The position numbers and the translations under genes were made by a program. Of a DNA stretch of 42,242 nt, positions 33,171 through 41,514 are shown piece by piece; position 1 is the stretch's first letter; each line of letters begins with the position of its first letter. The stretch spans positions 1-42,242 of the forward strand of contig JAQVNZ010000004.1 of the NCBI GenBank assembly GCA_028702895.1. Direction: 5' to 3'. The notes beneath the pieces were generated by a model, which saw nothing but the letters and a program-made list of their open reading frames with translations, did not search any database and was not told the DNA's origin. The stretch is from Candidatus Iainarchaeum sp. GTDB taxonomy: Archaea > Iainarchaeota > Iainarchaeia > Iainarchaeales > JAAZKV01.

Positions 33171-33319
33171 AAATAGTTAATGTTAAATTAAATACTTAAA
33201 TTTAATTAATTTTTTGATTTGGGTTAGTATATTAAATTATTTTTAAAAAATTTAGTTTTAATTAACCTTTTAAAAGTTATTTGAAATAAGTTAATTATAA
33301 TTAATTGAGGTGTTATTAA

Positions 33320-33472
33320 ATGGTAGTTGAATACGGTGAATTTAAAGGAAATAAATTAATAAAATTAATGCGAAACGAAACAGATACTTACCCATTTCAG
33401 TTTGGGAAAGGGAAAGCAAAATTAATAGTAGAACATTTTGATGCGATAAAAGCTTTTGCAGAAGAAGAATAA
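33320..33472 (+). CDS. Small conserved-looking protein, function unknown (50 aa)
   Basis: A 50-codon ORF beginning MVVEYGEFKGNKLIKL and ending IVEHFDAIKAFAEEE. It is preceded by the strongest ribosome site of the window, GAGGTG at 33307-33312, seven nt from the ATG. Its sequence looks like a real compact fold: a beta hairpin, then RNETDTYPFQFGKGKAKLI and a final helix. The layout (YGEFKG, PFxFGKxKAKLI, DAIKAF) recalls tiny proteins found repeatedly in archaeal genomes, although I cannot name the family. The T-rich heptamer run downstream would terminate its message. Confidence 0.7.
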   Translation: MVVEYGEFKGNKLIKLMRNETDTYPFQFGKGKAKLIVEHFDAIKAFAEEE

Positions 33473-33490
33473 TGTTTTTTAAAACAATAT

Positions 33491-33547
33491 TTTATTTTTT
33501 ATTTTTTATTTTTTATTTTTTATTTTTTATTTTTTTTTTTATTTTTT
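33491..33547 (+). terminator. T-rich terminator made of ATTTTTT heptamers
   Basis: Single A residues at 33494, 33501, 33508, 33515, 33522 and 33529 mark six exact 7-nt units of ATTTTTT, followed by a longer T run. A pure U-rich transcript end of this kind is the standard archaeal termination signal, here for the 50-residue protein gene. The exact period suggests slippage growth. Confidence 0.55.
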
Positions 33548-33628
33548 TAATTTCTTTTTTTAGTTTTTTTATAAGAAACCCTCTTTTTTATACTATATAA
33601 ATTGTTACAGCTTTATTTTGTGATTGCT

Positions 33629-33636
33629 TTTAAATA
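33629..33636 (+). promoter_or_regulatory. TATA box of the acetolactate synthase leader
   Basis: TTTAAATA begins 29 nt before the ATG at 33658, the same spacing as at the leaderless genes starting at 25588 and 26017. The transcript is therefore predicted to begin with the AUG of the leader peptide. Additional TATA-like sequence near 33575-33590 could be a second promoter. Confidence 0.5.
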
Positions 33637-33657
33637 GAAAAATTTACTAATCATAGT

Positions 33658-33711
33658 ATGGATTTTAAGACAATGTTGAATCTTCTTTTAGTTGTCTTAG
33701 TCTTACAATAA
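33658..33711 (+). CDS. Candidate Leu/Val-rich leader peptide of acetolactate synthase (17 aa)
   Basis: The peptide reads MDFKTMLNLLLVVLVLQ: six Leu and three Val among its last eleven residues, directly upstream of a gene whose enzyme feeds Leu and Val synthesis. The start codon sits at the predicted transcription start, so it would be the first thing a ribosome translates. The stop codon (33709-33711) abuts the first arm of a hairpin that covers the downstream GGTGG. Segments TAAGACAA (33666-33673) and TTGTCTTA (33692-33699) form an 8-bp stem inside the ORF. The arrangement resembles ilv-type attenuators in bacteria; none is familiar to me from archaea. It could still be an AT-rich coincidence. 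Confidence 0.45.
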   Translation: MDFKTMLNLLLVVLVLQ

Positions 33712-33745
33712 GCAACGCCTAATAAAAATCTTTTTTGGTGGTTGC
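33712..33745 (+). promoter_or_regulatory. Hairpin masking the acetolactate synthase ribosome site
   Basis: GCAACGCC (33712-33719) can pair with GGTGGTTGC (33737-33745), leaving one bulged G and a 17-nt AT-rich loop that contains TTTTTT. The second arm contains GGTGG, the only good ribosome-site candidate before the ATG at 33756, although its 14-nt distance is long. GCAAC could instead pair with GTTGT (33691-33695) of the leader ORF. Confidence 0.4.
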
Positions 33746-33755
33746 GAAATAATTT

Positions 33756-35471
33756 ATGGTTGTGTTAAATGTGGATGGTGCGAAAAAAATAGTTCAATCT
33801 TTGATTGAAAATAAGACAGAAATAATTTTTGGTTTTCCTGGTGCTAGTATAATGCCAGTTTATGATAAACTATTAGATTATCCCGCAATAAGACATGTAT
33901 TAGTTAGACATGAACAAGCCGCTGCACATGCAGCTGATGCTTATGCAAGAATAAAAAACAAACCCGGAGTATGTATGAGCACTTCAGGGCCAGGTGCAAC
34001 AAATCTAGTAACAGGAATAATGACTGCTTACATGGATTTTGCTCCTCTTATCGCATTATCCGGAAATGTTTCAAAAAGTTCAATGGGTAAACGCTCATTT
34101 CAAGAAACAGATATGGTTAGTATTACAAAAGCGATTACAAAAAAAAATTTTAGAATAAATGAAACAAGTGAAATTGATGATATAATAAAAAATTCTTTTG
34201 AAATTGCGATGAGTGGTCAACGTGGACCAGTTTTTATCGATATTCCAAAAGATATTCAAACAAGCAACGCAGATTTTCAAGAACAAAAAAATTATTTCAC
34301 AAAACCAATGGCGCCGCGCAATTCAAAAATAAATAATTTAAATTTAAATTTAGCTGCAAAAGAAATTTTATCCGCGTCTAGACCAATAATACTTGTTGGT
34401 GGGGGAGCAATTTCTTCAAATGCAATAAATGAAATAAACAAAATTTCAACAGGATTAAATATTTTTGTTGCAACTACACTAATGGGTAAAGGAGCATTTG
34501 ATGAAACTAATGTATTTTCTTTAGGCGTTATTGGAATGCATGGAAAAAAAATTGCTAATTATGCAATAAGTGAGGCAGATGTTATTCTAACAGTTGGTTG
34601 TCGTTTTAGTGATCGAATTACAGGGGACACAAATTTTTTTGCAAAAGATGCTAAAATAATCCAAATAGAAATAAGCAAAAATGAAATTAATAAAAACATT
34701 AAATCTACTATTGCGCTAATTGGAGATGCAAAACAAGTTTTAATCGAATTAATAAAAAGAATTGATTTTAAATCAAGAAAAAATTCTGTTTGGCAAGACA
34801 AAATGAAGAATTTTGTTAAAGAATGTAATTGTAATATTAATATTAATTCACCAAAAATAGACCCGCGAAAAATAATTCACGAATTAAATAATACAATTAA
34901 AAAACAAGATATTATTACTACTGGCACTGGCCAACACCAAATGTTTGCAATGCACTTTTTGAAAAGAAGTCTTCCAAGAACATTTATTACATCGGGGGGA
35001 AGTGGTACAATGGGATATGGTTTTCCAGCATCAATTGGAGCAAAAATCGCGTCTCCAGAAAATAATGTTTTTAACATTGATGGCGATGGCAGTTTTGCAA
35101 TGGTTAGCCAAGAATTAGCTACTTGCAAAGAAGAAGAAATTAAAACAACTCAACTAATATTTAACAACGCATATCTTGGAATGGTTAGGCAATGGCAAGA
35201 ATTATTTATGGATAAACGCTATGCGCACACGCATCTTAAACGCACACCGAATTTTGCAAAACTTGCAGAAGCATACTCGCTTTATGGTGAAACAATAGAA
35301 CGGCCAAGTGAAATAAACCAAGCAATAAAAACAGCTATTAAAAACGATTCAACTACAGTACTGGATTTTTTGATTGATGAAGAATCAAATATTTTGCCAA
35401 TGTTTGGTGCGGGTGATAAATCAATTAATATGTTTGGAAATTGTATTCAAAACAAAGGAATGTTATTCTAA
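33756..35471 (+). CDS. ilvB: Acetolactate synthase catalytic subunit (IlvB-like)
   Basis: A thiamine-diphosphate enzyme condensing two pyruvates (or pyruvate and 2-oxobutyrate), the first step of branched-chain amino-acid synthesis. Signatures: FGFPGASIMPVYD, LVRHEQAAAHAADAYAR (catalytic Glu53), TSGPGATNLVTGIMTAYMD, FQETDM, GPVFIDIPKDIQ, GYGFPASIGAKIA, DGDGSFAMVSQEL and NNAYLGMVRQWQELF. The MVRQWQELF ending and FQE motif distinguish it from pyruvate oxidase or other decarboxylases. Length 571 is complete. No regulatory small subunit (IlvN) gene is present nearby. The upstream leader ORF and hairpin suggest control by amino-acid supply. Confidence 0.92.
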   Translation: MVVLNVDGAKKIVQSLIENKTEIIFGFPGASIMPVYDKLLDYPAIRHVLVRHEQAAAHAADAYARIKNKPGVCMSTSGPGATNLVTGIMTAYMDFAPLIALSGNVSKSSMGKRSFQETDMVSITKAITKKNFRINETSEIDDIIKNSFEIAMSGQRGPVFIDIPKDIQTSNADFQEQKNYFTKPMAPRNSKINNLNLNLAAKEILSASRPIILVGGGAISSNAINEINKISTGLNIFVATTLMGKGAFDETNVFSLGVIGMHGKKIANYAISEADVILTVGCRFSDRITGDTNFFAKDAKIIQIEISKNEINKNIKSTIALIGDAKQVLIELIKRIDFKSRKNSVWQDKMKNFVKECNCNININSPKIDPRKIIHELNNTIKKQDIITTGTGQHQMFAMHFLKRSLPRTFITSGGSGTMGYGFPASIGAKIASPENNVFNIDGDGSFAMVSQELATCKEEEIKTTQLIFNNAYLGMVRQWQELFMDKRYAHTHLKRTPNFAKLAEAYSLYGETIERPSEINQAIKTAIKNDSTTVLDFLIDEESNILPMFGAGDKSINMFGNCIQNKGMLF

Positions 35472-35487
35472 AAAATAAACGGAAGTC

Positions 35488-35495
35488 TTTAATAT
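35488..35495 (+). promoter_or_regulatory. TATA-like box of the acyl-CoA synthetase gene
   Basis: TTTAATAT begins 28 nt before the ATG at 35516, giving the leaderless spacing again. It lies in the short gap after the acetolactate synthase stop. Confidence 0.4.
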
Positions 35496-35515
35496 TAAAA
35501 AGCTTTTATTTTATA

Positions 35516-37546
35516 ATGTTAGAAAAAATGTTTTATCCTAAAAGTATTGCCATAGTTGGTGCAAGTAATACTCCTGGAAAAGTAGGGTATTCGGTAGTGC
35601 AAAATTTAATTGAAGCAAATTTTTCTGGGCCAATTTATCCAGTTAATTTAAAAGAAGAAAAAATCCTAGGATTAGAGTCTTTTCCTAGTATTACTAAAAT
35701 AAATAAAATAATTGATCTTGTAATTATCGTTGTTCCTGCAAAATTTGTTTTAAGTATAATAGAAGAATGTGCCAAAAAAGGAATAAAAAACGTGGTAATA
35801 ATAACTGCGGGTTTTAGTGAAACTGGTGAAGAAGGAAAAAAAGTAGAAGAACAAATAAAACAAATTGTGTTAAAAAATAAAATGAATGTTGTTGGACCAA
35901 ACACATTAGGGATAATTAACAGTGAAAATGGTTTAAACGCATCTTTTTCAGCAAATTTTCCAGCTAGTGGAGAGATTGCATTAGTTTCTCAAAGTGGAGC
36001 ATTATGTACTGCAATACTTGATTGGGCTAGAAGAGAAAACGTTGGATTTAGTAAATTTATTTCAACAGGTAATAAAACTTTTTTAAGCGAATGTTCTTAC
36101 TTTGATTATTTATCGAACGATCCAAAAACAAAAGCAGTTTTCGTTTATATGGAATCCGTTAAAAATAATAATGATTTTTTAAAATCAGCTTATGCTCTGG
36201 CTAAAAAGAAACCAGTAATTTTATTAAAATCTGGTAGAAGCAAAGAAGGAGCAAAAGCAGCATCATCACATACTGGAGCAATAAGTGTGGATGATAATAT
36301 TTTTAGTGTTGCTTGTAAAAAATCAAATATACTTCGAATGAATTCCGTAGAAGGATTTTTTGATATGGCAAAAATAATTTCAAAAATAAAAAAACCAACT
36401 GGATTTAGATTAGCAGTTGTTACAAATGCTGGTGGTCCTGGAGTAATTGCAGCAGATTCTGCATCAAATCATGATTTTGTTTTACCAGAATTTAGTAAAA
36501 AAACAATTGATATAGTGAAAGAAATAAATCCGCACCCGTCTAATCCACTAGACTTAATTGGGGACGCAAAACCAGTTGATTATAGGACTGCTTTAACTGT
36601 TTTACAAGATGATTCTAATGTGGATTTATTATATGTTTTATTAACACCACAAAGCATGACTGATCCAGATAGAGTAGCAGACATAATAGTAGAATTAAAT
36701 TCACGATTACCAATAATGTGTTCTTTTTTAGGAGGGACTGCAGTTAGTAATGCAAAACAACTTTTTAGAGAAAAAGGAATAGTAGAATTTTCTACGCCTG
36801 AAAGAGGAATAAAAGCATTGGCTAGATTAAAATCTTATGAAGAATCAAAAAAAATAGTGAAAATTTTTGAACAAAAAATTAATCCGAATAAAGAAACATT
36901 AAATTTAATTTCGAAAAATGATAAACTAAAAATGCAAGACGCTTTTAAAATATTAAAAGAATTTGGGATTAAAACTTGTAAAACAGAATTTGTTGAAAAC
37001 GAGTTAGAATTTGATAAGATAATAAAAAAATTTAATTTCCCAGTAGCATTAAAAGCATCTTCTGGAATAGCACATAAAACAGATTTAGGATTAGTAAAAT
37101 GGAATATTAAAAATGAAATAGATGCAAAAAATATTTTTATTGACATGCAAAAAATATTAGTGAAAATGAATAAACCATTACAAATAGCAGTGCAGGAAAT
37201 GATTGAAGGACAAGAAGTTATTGTTTCAAGTATAACAAACGAATTTGGAAAAATAATTACATATGGTTTAGGCGGCATATTTGTGGAAGTAATGAAAGAT
37301 GTTTCACAAAAAATTGCTCCAATAAATGATAGTGATATTGATGAAATGTTTGATGAAGTAAAAGGAACAGCTGTTTTAAAAGGGGCAAGAACAAAAAAGA
37401 ATTATGATATTGACTCATTAAAAAAAATTATTAAATTAGTTTCAAACATAGCCCTAACTTATCCAGAATTGCGTGAAATTGAAATGAATCCAATTATTGT
37501 TAATGAAACTGGCGCTTATGCAATTGATGCAATGATGACTAAGTGA
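35516..37546 (+). CDS. acdAB: ADP-forming acetate-CoA ligase, fused alpha-beta form
   Basis: Converts acetyl-CoA (or other acyl-CoA), ADP and phosphate into acid, CoA and ATP; in anaerobic archaea it is a main ATP source after pyruvate:ferredoxin oxidoreductase. The alpha part (about residues 1-450) has the CoA-binding start FYPKSIAIVGASNTPGKVG, VGPNTLGI, LVSQSGALCTAILDWA and the phospho-His loop SSHTGAI (His252). The beta part (about 460-676) is an ATP-grasp domain with FPVALKASSGIAHKTDLGLV and a second active-site His, ending LREIEMNPIIVNE. An upstream in-frame start at 35441 would overlap the previous gene; ATG 35516 fits a TATA box 28 nt before it. The next gene starts 4 nt after the stop. 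Confidence 0.93.
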   Translation: MLEKMFYPKSIAIVGASNTPGKVGYSVVQNLIEANFSGPIYPVNLKEEKILGLESFPSITKINKIIDLVIIVVPAKFVLSIIEECAKKGIKNVVIITAGFSETGEEGKKVEEQIKQIVLKNKMNVVGPNTLGIINSENGLNASFSANFPASGEIALVSQSGALCTAILDWARRENVGFSKFISTGNKTFLSECSYFDYLSNDPKTKAVFVYMESVKNNNDFLKSAYALAKKKPVILLKSGRSKEGAKAASSHTGAISVDDNIFSVACKKSNILRMNSVEGFFDMAKIISKIKKPTGFRLAVVTNAGGPGVIAADSASNHDFVLPEFSKKTIDIVKEINPHPSNPLDLIGDAKPVDYRTALTVLQDDSNVDLLYVLLTPQSMTDPDRVADIIVELNSRLPIMCSFLGGTAVSNAKQLFREKGIVEFSTPERGIKALARLKSYEESKKIVKIFEQKINPNKETLNLISKNDKLKMQDAFKILKEFGIKTCKTEFVENELEFDKIIKKFNFPVALKASSGIAHKTDLGLVKWNIKNEIDAKNIFIDMQKILVKMNKPLQIAVQEMIEGQEVIVSSITNEFGKIITYGLGGIFVEVMKDVSQKIAPINDSDIDEMFDEVKGTAVLKGARTKKNYDIDSLKKIIKLVSNIALTYPELREIEMNPIIVNETGAYAIDAMMTK

Positions 37547-37550
37547 TTTA

Positions 37551-40500
37551 ATGAATTCTAATCAAAAAGAAAAAATTTTAAAGGCAATTAAACTTGGGGT
37601 TAATAAATTCGAGTTAATTGATGCTTTTGATTTAGAAAAAGATGATTTAAAAGAATTAAATGATTTTTATGATATTGCTTTAAAAGTTAAGAAAAGTATT
37701 GAATCTAATAATAATTTTTTAACAGAATTATATGCTAGTGAAGTTGATGAAGAAGATTATAATTTAATATTAAATTTTTTTAATAAAAAAAAGGTTTTTG
37801 TTAAACAAAAAAAATTACAGATTAATATTAAAAAAGGGGTTAAAATTATTTTAAAAAATATTGGGATATTAATTGTTCTCATTTTTTTAACAATAATTCT
37901 TTTTTTTATTTTTAGTAATTTTTTTCAAATAGATTTTAATTTTGGTAATTTAGATTTTAGTTCTATAAATTTTAATCCGCTTAATATTTTTTTGCCTAAT
38001 AATCAAAAAGAAATTATTATTTCTGGATTAATTATTGGAGAATTAACTGATTTTTCAAAAACCAAAATTAGTGTAAATGGTGCGAACCTTTCTAGTTTTG
38101 ATTTTAATAAAAATAATTTTGAAATTAAAGTTAAATGCGTTGATGATTTTGTAATTGATTTTTCTCTTGCAGATTTTGTTCCAATTCACAAACAAATAGA
38201 TTTTTGTGTGAATCAAAAAATAGGTATTTTCATGACAAAAATAAGTAAATTTGAAAATATTGATTTAACTAAAAAAAATATTGTTTCAAATAATAGTGTT
38301 AGTGTTGATTTAAACGGAGCTGATTTAGTGATTTTTGGAAAAAATATTTCTCCAAAAGATGCGAAGATTTCTGTCACAGGATTTAATCCAAATAATGTTG
38401 AGGATCTAAAATATTTTCCTGGCGAGTTAGAAGGAATTGATGAAAATGGTGTCAAAACTAGTTTTGTGAGTTTTGGGTTTGCTAAGATTCTTGCAACCGA
38501 TTCAAAAGGAAATAAACTTGATTTTAAAAATGAAAATGCTCGCATTAGTTTTAGTATTGATCCTATTCATGCCGATTTAGCTCCAACGAAGGCTATTCTT
38601 TGGAATTATAATGAAAAAAAAGGGATTTGGGAATACGTGGGAGTCGCAATTAAAAATTGTGATACTAAATGTGTTTATGATGCGAATTTAACAAAAATTG
38701 GTTCTTGGTTTAGTGTGGGATCTAAAACTACTTCTCAAGTAAATATTGCTATTAATGGTTTTGATTTTTCTGCAACTAATAATAGAGTTGATGTTGCAGT
38801 AGCGCCAACAATTGTACCAAGTGGTACACCAACAGTAAATCTTAATCCTAATGAAAAAATTGAAAATTTAAGTGAAATAAAAACCGACATGGTTTGTACA
38901 AAAGAAGAAATCAGTGGATATGATAGAAAAAAAATTGGTGATGCATATAACGATACTGTAATGGATTTTGTTTTAACATCTAATAGCAAAACTTTGTATA
39001 TTGGAAAAGGAGTTGCACAAGTAGTAAAAGATGCTGAAGGAAATATTGTTCGTGAAATTGAAACCGACTGTACTTGTACTGAAGATATATCTACAGAAAA
39101 TAGATATTTATATGATTGTGATGGGTATAATGAAAATGGTTATTATGATTGGTGTACTCGAAAATGGGTGAGCTTTTCTTGTGCGGGGGCAAAAGTTGAA
39201 AATGCTGTTAATCCTTATTGTAAAAATTATAACGACCTTGAAAATAAGATTTATGAAATATATCTTAATGCTTATAGAGATTCTATTTTAAAATATTCAA
39301 CTCAATTTCATATTGATCCCAGATTAGTAGCAGCTATTGCTTTAGTGGAAGTAAATAATCAATTTCGTGATGAATATTCAAATATATTACATTCTAGAGA
39401 TGCAGGTGGGGGATTTTTTAGTAATTTAAAGAAAACTATTGAAAACGGATTGGGAGATATTGAATTAAAGCTTAAAGCCTGTTTATCTGATAGGAGTGAT
39501 CTTGATATAGGTAACATGCATATTCCTTTTGAGATAGCATATATAATATTTGGTGCAGACGAAAAGAAAGCTTCAATTATTCTTGACACCTGGAATTATC
39601 CTGAAAATATTGTTAATTATAAACATTTATTAGAGTCAGAACCGGGATTCAAAGAATTAATTGAAAGCAAAATATCTGAAAAAGATTTTGCAAAATTATA
39701 TTCTTCAAGTAACCCTGTAAATTTAGACGGCCAGGTGTTAGTTTTAACAGCTTATCTTGCTGCTCAAGATCAATTATGGCTTAATAATCCTAAAAGTGAT
39801 TTTCAAAGATTGAGTGAACAAAATTTAGAAGCGTTTGGTCATTTATATAATATTGGTTGGAAACATTTTAATCCAAAAGAAAATCCCAAAGCGGTAAAAA
39901 TGTCTTCAAGTTCATTTTCGACGATTGTTGATGGGGAGGCTTACAAAACGCCACAGTCTTTTGGTAAACGATTTGAAATGTTTTATAATTCTGAGAAGAT
40001 GGCTTATTTCTTTAGTAATGATTGGAATGGAATGATGCCTGATTTTTGGGGTTGTGGAGATGGTGAAGATAATTTAAAAAAAATTAGGTTTGCAGTAGAA
40101 GAAGTTAATTCATTTAATGAATGGTTAAATTCAGTTCAACCTGCTAAAATTAATTTGAATAATATTTCAGGAAATTTTGTTTTGGGTGTTAATAAAGGTA
40201 ATGATGATATTTCAATTTATGATGGAGTTGATTTAATTAGTGGTCAAATATTTTATCCGATAAATGATTTTGTATATTATTCAGAAGTGCCAAGTATAAC
40301 TGAAAAACTTTTCGGTGATCTTGTAGTTTATGATTCTTTTATTGTTGATCAAGGTGGAGGTTATTCTATTGGTAATAATGATGGTTTGTTTAAGTTAGCA
40401 AATAATTCAATAATACAAAAGAGTGGAGAAAAATTAATTATTCAAAATGGAGATTCGATATTTGATTTTGGTGAAAAAGTTGGGAATATTTATTTTATAA

Positions 40501-41474
40501 CAAAATCAAAAAGTTCAAACATAAAATCAGAAATAAATTATTCTTATGAAAATGGTTTGCTTAAAGAAATAGATTTTGGTGATTCAAAAACAACTTTTAA
40601 TTATGCTGGTAACACACTTGAAAATGTTGTTTATGAATCTAGTGGAAACGATGTTCTTACAGAAGAATTTGATTACTTGGAAAATAAACTTTCACAAATT
40701 TTATACAAAGTGAATGGAGAAATAATTTCAGACATAAATTATATTAAAAATCAGAATTATTTTGAAGTAAAAAATTCACTTTATTCGCAAAAATTTAATT
40801 TAATAAATAATCAAGTAACAAAGATAGAAAATTCTTCTTTTGATTCTAATGGTGATTTAGTGACTATAAATACTGATTTTGAGTATTCTAAATATTACAC
40901 TTATATTACAAGTGATGGTTATACTAACACTTGCTTTATGGGGATTTGTTTTATTGATGAACTTTTAAATAGTATTACTACTTCTGCTAAGTGTGTTGAT
41001 TATTATTCTGATTCTGCGCAAGTGAATGATTTTGATAAATTTGTTTTAGTAATAAATGGGCTTGATGAAAACAAAAATAATTTTGTGATTAGAGAAGATG
41101 TTGATAAAAGCAAAATAAGTAATATGGTGTCAGTAAAAGTTCCAATAAATTCAGATTTAAATTTGTTTTTAGAATTAAATGGTGTACCGTCAGATCCAAT
41201 AATAACTGAACTAGGAAATGATTCAATTAATGTCTCTGATTTATTAGACTCTCCAAAAAATTGTTCAAACACTATGATTTCTTTTGGTGGATTTTCACTT
41301 GATAATTGTGCGGTTTATGCTCAAGATGAAAACAAGTTAATTAATTGTTTACTTGGAAGTGTTGGAATGTTTGATACAAATACAAGTGATTTAATTAATT
41401 TTATAAGCGGCCTTGATACAAATAATGCGTTAAAAGAAACTGTGATAAGTTTTATTGAAAATAGGTTTAAGTAA
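37551..41474 (+). CDS. Giant membrane-anchored surface protein with lysozyme-like segment and YD-like repeats (1307 aa)
   Basis: About 95 cytoplasmic residues precede one transmembrane helix (96-123, IGILIVLIFLTIILFFIF), so the bulk faces out. Next come beta-rich modules (150-420), including a segment reminiscent of CILP-type domains (TKAILWNYNEKKGIWEYVG), and a Cys-rich stretch (505-557: CTCTED, CDGYNENGYYDWC, FSCAG). Residues 583-605 (FHIDPRLVAAIALVEVNNQF) and 760-805 (GHLYNIGWKHF, FGKRFEMFYNS) look like the catalytic-helix and substrate motifs of lysozyme/transglycosylase-like domains. Residues 960-1107 carry YD/RHS-like repeats (INYSYENGLLKEIDFG, FNYAGNTLENVVYES). The exact enzyme class is unproven, and archaea have no murein. 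It may hydrolyse a host or competitor cell wall or serve as a surface adhesin. Confidence 0.6.
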   Translation: MNSNQKEKILKAIKLGVNKFELIDAFDLEKDDLKELNDFYDIALKVKKSIESNNNFLTELYASEVDEEDYNLILNFFNKKKVFVKQKKLQINIKKGVKIILKNIGILIVLIFLTIILFFIFSNFFQIDFNFGNLDFSSINFNPLNIFLPNNQKEIIISGLIIGELTDFSKTKISVNGANLSSFDFNKNNFEIKVKCVDDFVIDFSLADFVPIHKQIDFCVNQKIGIFMTKISKFENIDLTKKNIVSNNSVSVDLNGADLVIFGKNISPKDAKISVTGFNPNNVEDLKYFPGELEGIDENGVKTSFVSFGFAKILATDSKGNKLDFKNENARISFSIDPIHADLAPTKAILWNYNEKKGIWEYVGVAIKNCDTKCVYDANLTKIGSWFSVGSKTTSQVNIAINGFDFSATNNRVDVAVAPTIVPSGTPTVNLNPNEKIENLSEIKTDMVCTKEEISGYDRKKIGDAYNDTVMDFVLTSNSKTLYIGKGVAQVVKDAEGNIVREIETDCTCTEDISTENRYLYDCDGYNENGYYDWCTRKWVSFSCAGAKVENAVNPYCKNYNDLENKIYEIYLNAYRDSILKYSTQFHIDPRLVAAIALVEVNNQFRDEYSNILHSRDAGGGFFSNLKKTIENGLGDIELKLKACLSDRSDLDIGNMHIPFEIAYIIFGADEKKASIILDTWNYPENIVNYKHLLESEPGFKELIESKISEKDFAKLYSSSNPVNLDGQVLVLTAYLAAQDQLWLNNPKSDFQRLSEQNLEAFGHLYNIGWKHFNPKENPKAVKMSSSSFSTIVDGEAYKTPQSFGKRFEMFYNSEKMAYFFSNDWNGMMPDFWGCGDGEDNLKKIRFAVEEVNSFNEWLNSVQPAKINLNNISGNFVLGVNKGNDDISIYDGVDLISGQIFYPINDFVYYSEVPSITEKLFGDLVVYDSFIVDQGGGYSIGNNDGLFKLANNSIIQKSGEKLIIQNGDSIFDFGEKVGNIYFITKSKSSNIKSEINYSYENGLLKEIDFGDSKTTFNYAGNTLENVVYESSGNDVLTEEFDYLENKLSQILYKVNGEIISDINYIKNQNYFEVKNSLYSQKFNLINNQVTKIENSSFDSNGDLVTINTDFEYSKYYTYITSDGYTNTCFMGICFIDELLNSITTSAKCVDYYSDSAQVNDFDKFVLVINGLDENKNNFVIREDVDKSKISNMVSVKVPINSDLNLFLELNGVPSDPIITELGNDSINVSDLLDSPKNCSNTMISFGGFSLDNCAVYAQDENKLINCLLGSVGMFDTNTSDLINFISGLDTNNALKETVISFIENRFK

Positions 41475-41484
41475 AATCAATTTG

Positions 41485-41492
41485 TTTATATT
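41485..41492 (+). promoter_or_regulatory. TATA box of the dihydrouridine synthase gene
   Basis: TTTATATT begins 30 nt before the ATG at 41515, consistent with a leaderless transcript and the intergenic gap of only 40 nt. Confidence 0.45.
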
Positions 41493-41514
41493 TATTATTT
41501 TGCATAATTTGTTT

